A stretch of 64,000 nucleotides of DNA. Origin: Pelagomonas calceolata. Lineage: Eukaryota > Sar > Pelagophyceae > Pelagomonadales > Pelagomonadaceae. The position numbers and the translations under genes are program-made. The notes beneath the pieces were generated by a model, which did no database searches, was not told the DNA's origin, and worked only from the letters and a program-made list of their open reading frames with translations. This document shows positions 17,181-25,749 of this stretch, in pieces (position 1 is the stretch's first letter; each line of letters begins with the position of its first letter). The stretch lies in NCBI GenBank assembly GCA_918797485.1, contig CAKKNE010000001.1:2294001-2358000 (forward strand). Reading direction: 5' to 3'.

Positions 17181-18617
17181 TTACGCCAACGCCGCATACC
17201 CCTCGCCCACAGACGAGTCCGGCTTCGACACGCCGCCGAGTTCCTCGGCGGCGACGTCGTCGTAGTAGACAAACCGGAAAGCCATGAGGCCGAAGAGCGC
17301 GCCGATGGGTGGTGCCACCCAGTAGATCCACGCGTCGGCAAGATTCGAGTCCGACACAAAGACGAGCAGGCCGACGGCGGGGTTAAAGCATCCGCCCGAC
17401 GCGCCGCCGACGGCGGCCCCCGCGCCGAGGATCGCGAAACCGATCGCCAGCGCGAAGTACATGTTATCCCTTGTACTTTCCACGGTCGCCGTGCCCAAAA
17501 CAACGAGCACGACCAGGCACGTCCCGACCATCTCGCCGAGGAACGCGGAGCCCATGTCGCTGCCGCTGCCGACCGAGGGATGACCGACCTTGTGGTCGCC
17601 GACGAGTATTGCGGCGGCCGTGCCGCCCGCGGCCAGGGCGCCCGCGACTTGCGCCGCGATGTACAATAGCAGCGTCGAGGGCTTGAAGATCGGCGCCAGG
17701 TCCGTGCCGAAGTTCCGAAAGGCCACGGCCAGCGCCACGACGGGGTTGAAGCACCCGCCCGACACCGGGCCGCCGGCGTAGGTCATCGCCGCGTAGGCGC
17801 AGCCCACGGCAAGGGGCGAGATATGGATGCCCGGCGACGTGAACGCGTAGACCAAGCAAACGAAGAAGGTGCCCACGGCCTCGACCATGAAGGTCACGTA
17901 CGTGCCCTGCGACACTATTTGAGCGGACTGGCCCGACTCCTCCGCCGCGTCGACCAGCGTCGTCAGCTTGAAGACGAGGCCGGCGATGGCCGCCCCGATC
18001 GGCGGCCCAAAAATATAAATGTAGGCCTGCTTCGCGCCGTCCCAGTCTCCGTTGATGAACGCTAATAACCCGATCGCCGGATTTAACGCGCATCCGGAGA
18101 TCTCCCCCGTGGCAATGAGTGCGGCGGTGTAGGCCAGACCAATAGCCAACCCAAAATAGCCGTTGCCCGCGACCTCGTCTCGGGTGGAAACGTGCAAAAT
18201 CACGAAGGCGAGCATGAACGTAAAGAGCATCTCCGTCGCGAACGCGTTCCAGTCGTCGATGTCATCCGCCGGCGTCGGGTAGGCGTTGTTGCTGAAGGCG
18301 AAGACGCCGCCCGCAATGACGGCGGCGCAGATCGCGGCCAAGGCTTGCGTCAGCATGTATAACGTGGCGTTCTTCGCGCTGATGATGTTGCCCCTCACTA
18401 ACAATGCGACGGTCGTCGCGGGGTTGTAGTGCGCGCCGGACACGGGCCCGCCGGCATACACCACTCCCGCGTACGTCGCGCCCACCGCCAGCGGCGCGAT
18501 CGACCACTCCATGTGCGTCTTGCACGCGTACGCGAAGCAGAGGAAGAAGGTCCCGATGAACTCGCATTTCAGGCGCTGCAGGTCCTTGAAGCTCAGCCAG
18601 TCGGGCAGGCGCGGCAT
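17181..18617 (-). CDS. Tandem double aquaporin (two MIP units in one protein)
   Basis: 478 residues comprise two complete MIP units of about 235 residues, so about 12 membrane segments instead of six. The four NPA boxes are NPA 65-67 (first half, unit 1), NPA 179-181 (second half, unit 1), NPV 291-293 (first half, unit 2) and NPA 412-414 (second half, unit 2). In ordinary aquaporins the residue after the second NPA is the filter Arg; here it is Ile182 and Val415, so both pores lack it. This points to a changed selectivity, perhaps a wider or gas/solute-type pore; that is inference. The units are linked by a short hydrophilic stretch (~222-238). The gene diverges from a normal-looking aquaporin gene at 19010, so the two may share a promoter. 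The ATG at 18617 starts right before the first membrane helix. Confidence 0.85.
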   Translation of the reverse strand: MPRLPDWLSFKDLQRLKCEFIGTFFLCFAYACKTHMEWSIAPLAVGATYAGVVYAGGPVSGAHYNPATTVALLVRGNIISAKNATLYMLTQALAAICAAVIAGGVFAFSNNAYPTPADDIDDWNAFATEMLFTFMLAFVILHVSTRDEVAGNGYFGLAIGLAYTAALIATGEISGCALNPAIGLLAFINGDWDGAKQAYIYIFGPPIGAAIAGLVFKLTTLVDAAEESGQSAQIVSQGTYVTFMVEAVGTFFVCLVYAFTSPGIHISPLAVGCAYAAMTYAGGPVSGGCFNPVVALAVAFRNFGTDLAPIFKPSTLLLYIAAQVAGALAAGGTAAAILVGDHKVGHPSVGSGSDMGSAFLGEMVGTCLVVLVVLGTATVESTRDNMYFALAIGFAILGAGAAVGGASGGCFNPAVGLLVFVSDSNLADAWIYWVAPPIGALFGLMAFRFVYYDDVAAEELGGVSKPDSSVGEGYAALA

Positions 18618-19009
18618 CGTCTTTCGTAGAGCCGCGGCGGCGGCGTCTGCGCTCCAAGCTCGGTGGGCTCAGTATGTAGGGACCGTGCGACGACGCGGCG
18701 GCGTCGAGGCTGGGTCCCGGCCAGAAACAACCAAAAACACGAACGGGGCTGCCTCGAGACGGCTAGAAGGTGCCGTACCAGCAAATGAGCCGCGGCGCGC
18801 GAGGGGCGCGATGACAGAAGATACATTTTCAGACTGTTATGGGGACCCCGGGACCCACAGGCGTCCCAAAAACCACACCACCCGTCACCACACGCCTCGC
18901 TCCGCCCGCCGAGGCCTTTCGGGACGCCAGCCGGGCAACTTACTAGGCATCCATCGCGGCTTTGTCACCGGGATCCAGGTTTTTCAGCCAGCCGAGGGAC
19001 GCGGAGACC
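18618..19009. other. Divergent promoter region between two aquaporin genes
   Basis: 392 bp separate the two divergent starts. I see no open frame of note. A copy of the double-CTAG motif was not found here, so regulation may differ from that of other genes in the window. Confidence 0.5.
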
Positions 19010-20275
19010 ATGCCGCTCCCCATCAACTTCAACGCGGTGCTCTCGGAGCTGCTCGCCCAGTTCCTCTTCGTGTTCATCTGCGCGTCCGCAGCGTCCGCGC
19101 CAATCGCTTCGATCGCCGCGCGAGGCAGCCCGCGCGCGCGCGCGCGGCGGGGGGACGCTGCCCCCCGGCCGCGCCCGGGGCCCCCGCGCTCGGGCCGCGC
19201 CGCGCCGGGCGCCGGGCGCCCGGGCCTGGCGCCCCTCACCGAACGCGGCGGGCGCACGCGGAAACCGCCTTTCTGGAAGGCAGTACATCACCACGCGCAC
19301 AACGCAGGCACGGGCTGCGCCACGGGTGTCGCCAACGAGCCGGGCTGGATCCAGCAGGTGTCGCTCACGTTCGGCCTGACGATCACGGTACTAGCGTACA
19401 CGATCGGCGGCCGGTCGGGCGGCCACATCAATGGCGCCGTGACGCTCGGCCTCTTCGCCGCCAAGCAGATCAAGGCGCCCAACGGGTCGTCGGAGTACAA
19501 GGACGCGGCGCCCCAGGCCGTCGCGAACATCCTCGCGCAGCTCCTGGGCTCGACGATCGGCTCCGCCGCGCTCTCGACGATCGTGGACCAGAAGGCCGAC
19601 CTGACGGGCGGCCTCGGCACGAACGGCGTCTCGGACAACTACTCGCAGGGCGAGGCCTTCTTCGGCGAGATCATCATGACCTTCGTGCTCATGTACGTCG
19701 TGCTCGAGACGGCGTGCAACCCCAAGAACGCGGGCAACATCGTGCTCGCGCCCGTGGCCATCGGCTTCGCCGTCTACCTCGGCCACGTCGTGCTCATCCC
19801 CATCGACGGCTGCTCGATCAACCCGACGCGGTCCTTCGGCCCGGCGGTCGTCGCCTCGGCGCAGGGCCGGACCGAGTCGTCGCGCTGGAAGGACTGGTGG
19901 GTCTGGACCTTCGGCCCCTGCCTCGGCGCGCTCATCGCCGTGGCCTACTACAAGCTCGTCGAGAAGGTCGCCGAGTTCGACTCCACGGAGCAGCAGGTCG
20001 GCACGGACCTCGAGGGCGGCGGCGACGCGGCCAAGGCCTTCGAGAAGGTGTCGGAGTTCGCCGGCAAGATGGCCGCCGACGGCCAGGCCAACCCCTGCGA
20101 GGGCCTCGAGAACGCGGCGCAGCTCGAGCTCTTCGTCGACCACTCGAAGAAGGTCGTCGAGCACATCGAGCACCAGGCCAAGGCGCACGAGGCGCGCGTG
20201 CTCACGGCGGCGGCGCGCAAGCAGCTCCAGGAGATCGACGACACGGCCGTCGGCGGGCCCGGCGGCGACGAGTAG
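19010..20275 (+). CDS. Aquaporin with GC-AG intron and acidic C-terminal tail
   Basis: Exons 19010-19079 and 19308-20275 encode 345 residues. Reading straight through is also open but inserts 76 Arg/Pro/Gly-rich residues into helix 1. Splicing restores a classical MIP start (…QFLFVFICTGCATGVA). The first NPA box is NGA (65-67) and the second is NPT (195-197), followed by the expected filter Arg198. Six membrane segments extend to about residue 235. A hydrophilic tail of about 110 residues, rich in Glu, Ala and Lys and probably helical, follows. It is likely a water or small-solute channel. A TTG at 18962 could extend the frame, but the ATG at 19010 sits correctly before helix 1. Confidence 0.85.
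   Translation: MPLPINFNAVLSELLAQFLFVFICASAASAPIASIAARGSPRARARRGDAAPRPRPGPPRSGRAAPGAGRPGLAPLTERGGRTRKPPFWKAVHHHAHNAGTGCATGVANEPGWIQQVSLTFGLTITVLAYTIGGRSGGHINGAVTLGLFAAKQIKAPNGSSEYKDAAPQAVANILAQLLGSTIGSAALSTIVDQKADLTGGLGTNGVSDNYSQGEAFFGEIIMTFVLMYVVLETACNPKNAGNIVLAPVAIGFAVYLGHVVLIPIDGCSINPTRSFGPAVVASAQGRTESSRWKDWWVWTFGPCLGALIAVAYYKLVEKVAEFDSTEQQVGTDLEGGGDAAKAFEKVSEFAGKMAADGQANPCEGLENAAQLELFVDHSKKVVEHIEHQAKAHEARVLTAAARKQLQEIDDTAVGGPGGDE
19080..19307 (+). other. In-frame GC-AG intron (introner family), aquaporin gene
   Basis: 228 nt (76 codons), phase 1. It begins GCGCGTCC and ends CACAACGCAG, the same ten-base end as an EF-hand/IQ gene intron. The next exon begins GCACGGGC, so GC equals GC. The interior is extremely GC-rich with several self-complementary runs. 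It has no stop codon, so only protein alignment and the shared end sequence reveal it. Confidence 0.75.
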
Positions 20276-20468
20276 GCCGGCGCCCACCCTATATCCCCTT
20301 AACCTCCCCCCCTCCCCCCTCCGCCCCGCCCCTAGGCGCGCGTGGCGCACGCTGGCCTAAATTCACAGACCTGTGTTCCTGTCCTGGCGCCTTGGCCCGC
20401 CGATGCCGTTTTTTTTTGCGGGATTTGATCAAATTTGCGGCTCCCGCGCGAGGAAATCCCGCGTAGAG

Positions 20469-20496
20469 AGCTAGCGGTAAGACACTAGCAAGCACT
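20469..20496 (+). promoter_or_regulatory. Double-CTAG promoter-type motif, copy B
   Basis: GCTAGCGGTAAGACACTAGC, about 290 bp before the ATG of the PHD/PhyH gene and in the same orientation. The two CTAG cores are 14 bp apart, the shortest spacing of the eight copies. Confidence 0.6.
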
Positions 20497-20690
20497 CCCC
20501 GATTTATGACCCGGGCAGTTTTACTAGCCTGTACCGTGCAAGTTGAAAACGCGAGTGGGCAAAAATCGCTCCTCGCATCGCCTCGTTGCTGTGCTGCCGT
20601 ATTACTATCGACGCTAGCTGCTCAAACCACAGCGCAGCAGCGTAGCCTCCATAGACAGAATCGATCAATTACTCGCCGCAAGCGCAAGCT

Positions 20691-20751
20691 TGATCAAGAA
20701 ATAACACGTTTGAGACAAGGCAAGCTTAATTGATCAAGAAATAACACGCCT
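20691..20751 (+). repeat. Direct repeat TTGATCAAGAAATAACACG, two copies
   Basis: Two exact 19-base copies about 41 bp apart, each preceded by AAGCTT. They lie 35-95 bp upstream of the ATG at 20785, so they may belong to the 5' leader or promoter. Confidence 0.85.
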
Positions 20752-20784
20752 GAGCAGCAACCTGAGCGAACCAACGTGACGAAA

Positions 20785-22578
20785 ATGGCCGAAATCTTCA
20801 GCAGAGGCACCCACGTAACCGCTCTATGGGGCCACCGCTGGTACGCCGGCACCGTCGACGATATACTGGACGGCGGGCGGGCCTACGAGATCGCCTGGGC
20901 TGACGAGGAGACCTGCAACGAAGTGCCCGCGGCCGACGTCCGAGCGCTCGCTGTGAATGAGGAGCCCCGGCCCAAGAAGCAGAAGGTACAGAAACCGCGG
21001 GCCGACACGAAGCCGCCGCAAAAAAAGCGCCTCGGCGCGTCGCCGTTCGTAGAAAAGCCGCTCGCGCCGGCCGCCGACGAGTCGGAGTGGGCCTACCGCG
21101 CGCGGGCCCGGCGCCCGCACCGGAGACTACGAGACGACGTCGACGCGAACGACGACCACTGTTCTGTTTGTTGCGACGGCGGCAAGTTGCTGTGCTGCGC
21201 GACGTGCCCGCGGAGCTTCCACGAGGCCTGCGTGCGCAATTGTTTGGGCGAGGCCTACCTGCCGGGCGCGCGGCGGGCGAAATTAGATCTAGGTGGTACG
21301 ACTACGAAGAAGAAGCGGGACCACGCGCCGGCCGCAGCGGCCGTCGCTGGGATTACGCAGGAAGCGGCCGAGGAAAACTGGCATTGCCCAGTTTGCTGGC
21401 AGTCTCACGCAACAGAGTGCGTTATTTGTGGCGAAGCGGGCGACGACGACACGCGCCTCGTGCCCTGCGACCGCTGCCCGCGCGCCTTCCACGCGCGCTG
21501 CGCCGAGCTCGTCAGCGGGAGTGACGGCAAGCGCCGCTGCCGGGCCTGCGTTGTGGACGAGGCGGCGCCGACGACGCTGGCCCAAGCGCTCCAGCCGGAC
21601 GTCCTCAAGCAGATTGAAAGTTTGTGCGCGCAGCTCCCGCGGAACCACTTCGCGTCGATCTTCGGCGACCGCCTCAAGCGCATCCGGGAGCTCGCGGCCG
21701 AAACGCCCGAGGCCGCGGCCCACTCGCTCCAGGGCCTCCACACGGCCCAGGCCGTCGAGTCGAGACTGCACTTCGTGAAGACGAGTGAGGACGAGAAGGA
21801 GTTCCGGGCGAGCCGCAAAGTTGTAAAACCGTGCGAGCAGCTGTGGTCGCTCGCGCGCGACGGCATGGCGTGCGTGCCCGCGAGTTTATCAGAGGACGCC
21901 TGTTCAATGATGAGGGACGCGGCGCGCGAGTTTTATGATCGCGTCATGGTCACGGTGTCGAAGCGGGACGACCTCATGCACATCCTCGAAAACAAGGGCG
22001 GCTTTTCCACCTTCAAGACCCGCGACACGGGCCGCGCGGACATGGTGGTGCCTGGCTTAATAAAACAGGAGGGCGCCTGGGCATCACTGGAGACGGCGAA
22101 GTGGCTACCTCTCATCCGAAAGACGCTGGGCCCCGACGCCTGCCTGCGCCACGCCGGCGTCATCATGGCGATGCCCAATTCGGTAGCTCAAAAGTGGCAT
22201 TCAGACGGTGATCATATCGACGAGGATATAGTGCTGCCGCCGCACGCATTAAATGTGTTCGTACCGTTGGTCAAGTGCGACGTTTCGAACGGCGGCACGG
22301 AGTTCGTGCCCGGGACGCACGCCGACTGGACGGCTTCGTCCCATTCGTATGTGCTGGATGCGGCGCCGGGCGACGCTTTGGTTGCCGACTGGCGGCTAAA
22401 GCACCGGGGTTTAGCGAACCGGACGCGCGAAGACCGGCCCCTGCTGTACCTGACGTACGCGAGACCCTGGTTCGTCGACAAGTACAACTTCTCTTCTGAG
22501 AGATATGAGATGTTACCACCACTATGTAGTATGGACGCGACGCGGTCGGAGCGCGCTGATATAAGGGACATGGCTTAA
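20785..22578 (+). CDS. Tudor-like / double PHD finger / phytanoyl-CoA dioxygenase fusion
   Basis: About 597 residues from the ATG at 20785; an in-frame GTG nine bases earlier is less likely. Residues 5-60 resemble a Tudor or agenet chromatin reader (HVTALWGHRWYAGTVDDI). A Lys-rich stretch at about 65-85 could be a nuclear signal. PHD finger 1 (CSVCCDGGKLLCCATCPRSF) and PHD finger 2 (CVICGEAGDDDTRLVPCDRC) follow. The C-terminal half is a PhyH-type 2-oxoglutarate/Fe(II) dioxygenase with the HxD pair in KWHSDGDHID and the distal His in LKHRGLANRTR. A histone-reading oxygenase acting on chromatin or another nuclear substrate is the natural inference; no substrate can be named. It converges with the rhodopsin-kinase gene. 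Confidence 0.8.
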   Translation: MAEIFSRGTHVTALWGHRWYAGTVDDILDGGRAYEIAWADEETCNEVPAADVRALAVNEEPRPKKQKVQKPRADTKPPQKKRLGASPFVEKPLAPAADESEWAYRARARRPHRRLRDDVDANDDHCSVCCDGGKLLCCATCPRSFHEACVRNCLGEAYLPGARRAKLDLGGTTTKKKRDHAPAAAAVAGITQEAAEENWHCPVCWQSHATECVICGEAGDDDTRLVPCDRCPRAFHARCAELVSGSDGKRRCRACVVDEAAPTTLAQALQPDVLKQIESLCAQLPRNHFASIFGDRLKRIRELAAETPEAAAHSLQGLHTAQAVESRLHFVKTSEDEKEFRASRKVVKPCEQLWSLARDGMACVPASLSEDACSMMRDAAREFYDRVMVTVSKRDDLMHILENKGGFSTFKTRDTGRADMVVPGLIKQEGAWASLETAKWLPLIRKTLGPDACLRHAGVIMAMPNSVAQKWHSDGDHIDEDIVLPPHALNVFVPLVKCDVSNGGTEFVPGTHADWTASSHSYVLDAAPGDALVADWRLKHRGLANRTREDRPLLYLTYARPWFVDKYNFSSERYEMLPPLCSMDATRSERADIRDMA

Positions 22579-22765
22579 TGAAACACATATAGCCTCTCGA
22601 CCCGCAGGCGTCAGCGCCTTGGGGTTAGGTGCCCTCGCCACCAAAAAGAATGGAGGCCATACAGATTGATTATTATCTAGGGCCCTCTAGAGCCACCCGG
22701 AAGGAGTTGTGCTGCTTCCGCGTCAGCGTCAGTGCGGCGTCACTAGGGGAGATGTGTGCATGCCA

Positions 22766-25159
22766 TCAGCGGCCCGGCGCCGACCTTTTTCTCGCGCTCT
22801 GGCGCGGCGGCGGCCTAGCTCTCTTATCATCATGCGTAGGTGGAGAATCATTTCCATCAATAAACGCCGCGCCGTGCTTTCTCTTCAGTAGAGTAAGTAA
22901 CCGTCTCCCGAGGTCGTACTTGTTCGGTAAAGGTTTGCCGAACGTGTCATCAGCACCACATGACGAGTAGTACGCGACGTCCTCCGGCAGGCAATTGCCC
23001 GACGTCGTAATCAGCACCGGCATCTGCTCCGGCGAGACCCTAGCTTTCAGGACGCCTAACACCTCACTACCTCGTAGTTTACCACCAGCAGTTTCATAGT
23101 GCTCATCTAGAAAAAGGATGTCATACTTCTGCTGCGAGTCGCAGACGCGCTCGATGACGCCTTCGCCCGTGTCGCACTCCTCCACGTTCCATTCTAGAGT
23201 GTTAAACGGTTCCGTAGTTGTTAGGTATCTCCGTAAAAGTTTTCTATTGAAATGCAAGTCGTCCGCCACTAAACACCTTAAACCGGGCGGCAAGGACCTC
23301 TTTACAAGTTCGTCGGACGCGGCGGCGTCGGCTGCCGCGGTCTCTTCGTTGCCGTGGAGCTCTCCCGTTTTGAGGAGTACGGTAAAATGGAACCTCGTGC
23401 CTCGTCCTTCGTGTACTGGAGATGTCAGTCTTAACTCACCACCCATCAACGCGACGAGTTGTTGCGCTACGGCTAATCCCAATCCTGTACTTTGAGCCAA
23501 TCTTGGTTCGGTCGAACCGGATCGCTGCCTACCAGGAGCTGAACCGGCTTCATCCACAATGACATATTTGGCAAACACCGTCCTTTGATGTTCGGCGTCG
23601 ATGCCGCAGCCCGTGTCGCGGACTTCGAACGTGACCGCAACAAACCCGTTTTGCAAGGGTTCATCTATTAAGTTGGAGGGTAGTGATCTCCTGTTGGAGT
23701 ACACCGTAGCTATGATCTCAATACTACCTTGGATCGTGTGCTTGCAGGCGTTACCTAGCAAGTTCAGTAGAATTTGCCTCAGTCTCACGGCGTCGCCCAC
23801 AATTGGTAACGAGTCCAAGCGAGCCCCCGTAGCACCATCCACGACAGAAGCTTCCAAGCGAACGCCTTCCTGCGGCCGGATCATGTCCCTCACGTCTAAG
23901 ACGACCGCCGCCCCGTCGAACGGTTTTTGCGACAGCGTCATCGCGCCCTCTTCAATCCTTCTCAAGTCAAGGACATTATTCAGCACGTCGGACATGTGCT
24001 GGCTGCAGAGGTTGGCCGACGAGACGTCCTCCACTAACTGATCTACACAAGAAGCCAGTCGCCGTTTCGCCGCTGCGGGCAAAGTAGAGCCCCTAGATTC
24101 CGTCAAACACAGCTGCGCTTCCCGGATCGTGTCGCCCATGCACGATAAATGCCCGGCGATGCCGTTGTAGGGGTTCCTCATCTCATGAAATACATAGGAA
24201 ACGAAAATGGTCTCCGCGCGCAGTTGTTCCGCGAGCCGCCAGTTTTCTATTCCTTGCGCTCGTTCATGCCGTTGCTCCAGCGTCTCGATCCTACCCTGCA
24301 TCATGACTAAGGTACATAGTGTTTTGGTGCACGTCTCGATCACTACGATCAGCAGGTCGTAATTATCCCCATCTAGTAGATCGACAGCAGTCAAACCCTG
24401 TAAAATGGGAAAGGCCCACCAGCTCACCACAATGGCCATGGCTAATGCCCTAACAGACATCTCCTGGCCCCTCAGTAAGGCATCTAATGGATTTTGCGAC
24501 TCTGCGGGTGCCGCTAGTAATAACTTGTCGTAGAGCATGGATGTTAGTAAGCCTAGAAACACCGCAGACAAGGTATACCCCAACACACAAGGTACGAAGC
24601 TTGTGAAGCCACCTGCCAACCAACCAGCGTAGATAACAGAGCCAGCCAGGATAACCATATCTAGTGCCACCGATAACTCACAAGACGCGGCGTGCGCACA
24701 CAACAACGCCATCAGCGGCATCGTGTGGAACCACGTCGCGTATCGTAAGTTAGGCGTATTCACGCCAAAAAAGTCTCGACGAGGGGCGACGTCGTGCGTC
24801 GCCCTTAACACATAACATAAACCAGCAACGAAGTTGACCGTGAGCGTCGTCCAGAGGACGTGCAAGCCCCGCCATCCTACCGACAGCAGTAGGGTTGTTG
24901 TGGACACGAATGCCACAACGCCGTAGGTCGTGGCGGCGCACGCGTCCCTTGTTATCAAATTGTCGATCGGCTCGTTGATGACGTTCGGGATGATCAAGGC
25001 GTATGACAGTAAGCATAACAATGAAGCTTTTGCCGACGCCGCGGCGCCCAGGGAAAAAATGCTCTTGAGGCGCTCGGTGGGCATGCTGTACCGCAGGAAG
25101 AGGACCGCGGCCAAGTCTAAGCCGGGCAGGACCATCGTGTAGAGGGGCGACGGCGTCAT
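22766..25159 (-). CDS. Histidine-kinase rhodopsin (microbial rhodopsin - HisKA/HATPase - receiver)
   Basis: 797 residues in one exon. Residues 10-290 form about seven membrane helices with type-1 rhodopsin signatures. Helix C reads RYATWFHTMPL (139-149), helix F WWAFP (247-251) and helix G ETCTK (275-279), with Lys279 at the retinal Schiff-base position. The proton-acceptor Asp of pumps is Thr142 and the donor position is Leu153, so a pump is unlikely; Glu275 in helix G may be the counterion. The kinase follows: H-box VFHEMRNP with His325, N-box NLLGN (Asn470), G1 DTGCGID (515-521) and G2 GLGLA (559-563). The receiver (~625-760) has the acidic pair Asp633/634, phospho-acceptor Asp685 and Lys742. 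All catalytic residues are present. It is the architecture of algal light-sensing histidine-kinase rhodopsins, so light-regulated phosphorelay is inferred. The C-terminus is basic. Confidence 0.88.
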   Translation of the reverse strand: MTPSPLYTMVLPGLDLAAVLFLRYSMPTERLKSIFSLGAAASAKASLLCLLSYALIIPNVINEPIDNLITRDACAATTYGVVAFVSTTTLLLSVGWRGLHVLWTTLTVNFVAGLCYVLRATHDVAPRRDFFGVNTPNLRYATWFHTMPLMALLCAHAASCELSVALDMVILAGSVIYAGWLAGGFTSFVPCVLGYTLSAVFLGLLTSMLYDKLLLAAPAESQNPLDALLRGQEMSVRALAMAIVVSWWAFPILQGLTAVDLLDGDNYDLLIVVIETCTKTLCTLVMMQGRIETLEQRHERAQGIENWRLAEQLRAETIFVSYVFHEMRNPYNGIAGHLSCMGDTIREAQLCLTESRGSTLPAAAKRRLASCVDQLVEDVSSANLCSQHMSDVLNNVLDLRRIEEGAMTLSQKPFDGAAVVLDVRDMIRPQEGVRLEASVVDGATGARLDSLPIVGDAVRLRQILLNLLGNACKHTIQGSIEIIATVYSNRRSLPSNLIDEPLQNGFVAVTFEVRDTGCGIDAEHQRTVFAKYVIVDEAGSAPGRQRSGSTEPRLAQSTGLGLAVAQQLVALMGGELRLTSPVHEGRGTRFHFTVLLKTGELHGNEETAAADAAASDELVKRSLPPGLRCLVADDLHFNRKLLRRYLTTTEPFNTLEWNVEECDTGEGVIERVCDSQQKYDILFLDEHYETAGGKLRGSEVLGVLKARVSPEQMPVLITTSGNCLPEDVAYYSSCGADDTFGKPLPNKYDLGRRLLTLLKRKHGAAFIDGNDSPPTHDDKRARPPPRQSARKRSAPGR

Positions 25160-25749
25160 GGTTGTTTGTTTGCGCGCTTCTTGTTTTGAGCGCTGCCTCG
25201 CGGTCGCGGCCGGTCCACGCGCGGTGTCCGACGGGCTTTTCGACGCGCCGCGACGGCGTTTGGAGGGCTGTCTGGCTGGGCTTCCTTTTTGTTGCCCTGC
25301 GGAGTGCGCTAACGGACCGAGAGCTGTTGGCGCTGCAGCGAGCTGTTACCAGCGCCGCAGCGATGCGAGTAGAAGCCGCGCGCGGCTGTCCTACCTCCTG
25401 TCCTCACCTCGAGATCTGGCTGCGTGGCCAAAAGAAAATGAACCTGTGGGATCTGTCCGAGCGCGCGTGGAAGAGTCTTCCTTCGGCTCCCCTCCGACAG
25501 CTCTCTTTTACTTGGCTCAAGTCGGCTTGGTTTTCACCATGAGAACGTGGGCAGCCCAGTCGGAGCCCTCCCATGGGGAAGCGCTCGGTACGGCGACCCC
25601 TGTGACCAGTAGAGGGAAGCGTCGTAAGGGGGCACACTGTTTTTGCCGCGACGCGGCGACCGGCGGCGAGCGCGCGGTGCCGCGGATGGCGGATCGCGCA
25701 GTGTGTCTCCCAGGGGCCCTAGCACGGACAGCCATACGAAAAACAGAAC
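25160..25749. other. Intergenic, upstream of the rhodopsin-kinase gene
   Basis: Several short open frames on both strands have no recognisable features. I found no copy of the double-CTAG motif. It contains the shared space between the rhodopsin-kinase start and the PNPase stop. Confidence 0.5.

Larger units (their letters stand above)
20276..20784. other. Intergenic, upstream of the PHD/PhyH gene
   Basis: No gene is seen. It contains one copy of the double-CTAG motif (20469-20496) and a 19-base direct repeat at 20692 and 20733, both upstream of the ATG at 20785. Confidence 0.6.

Noticed and set aside
18511-20466. 651-codon plus-strand frame over the aquaporin genes
   Set aside because: Out of frame with the aquaporin at 19010 and antisense to the other; the sequence is Arg/Gly/Pro-rich without motifs.
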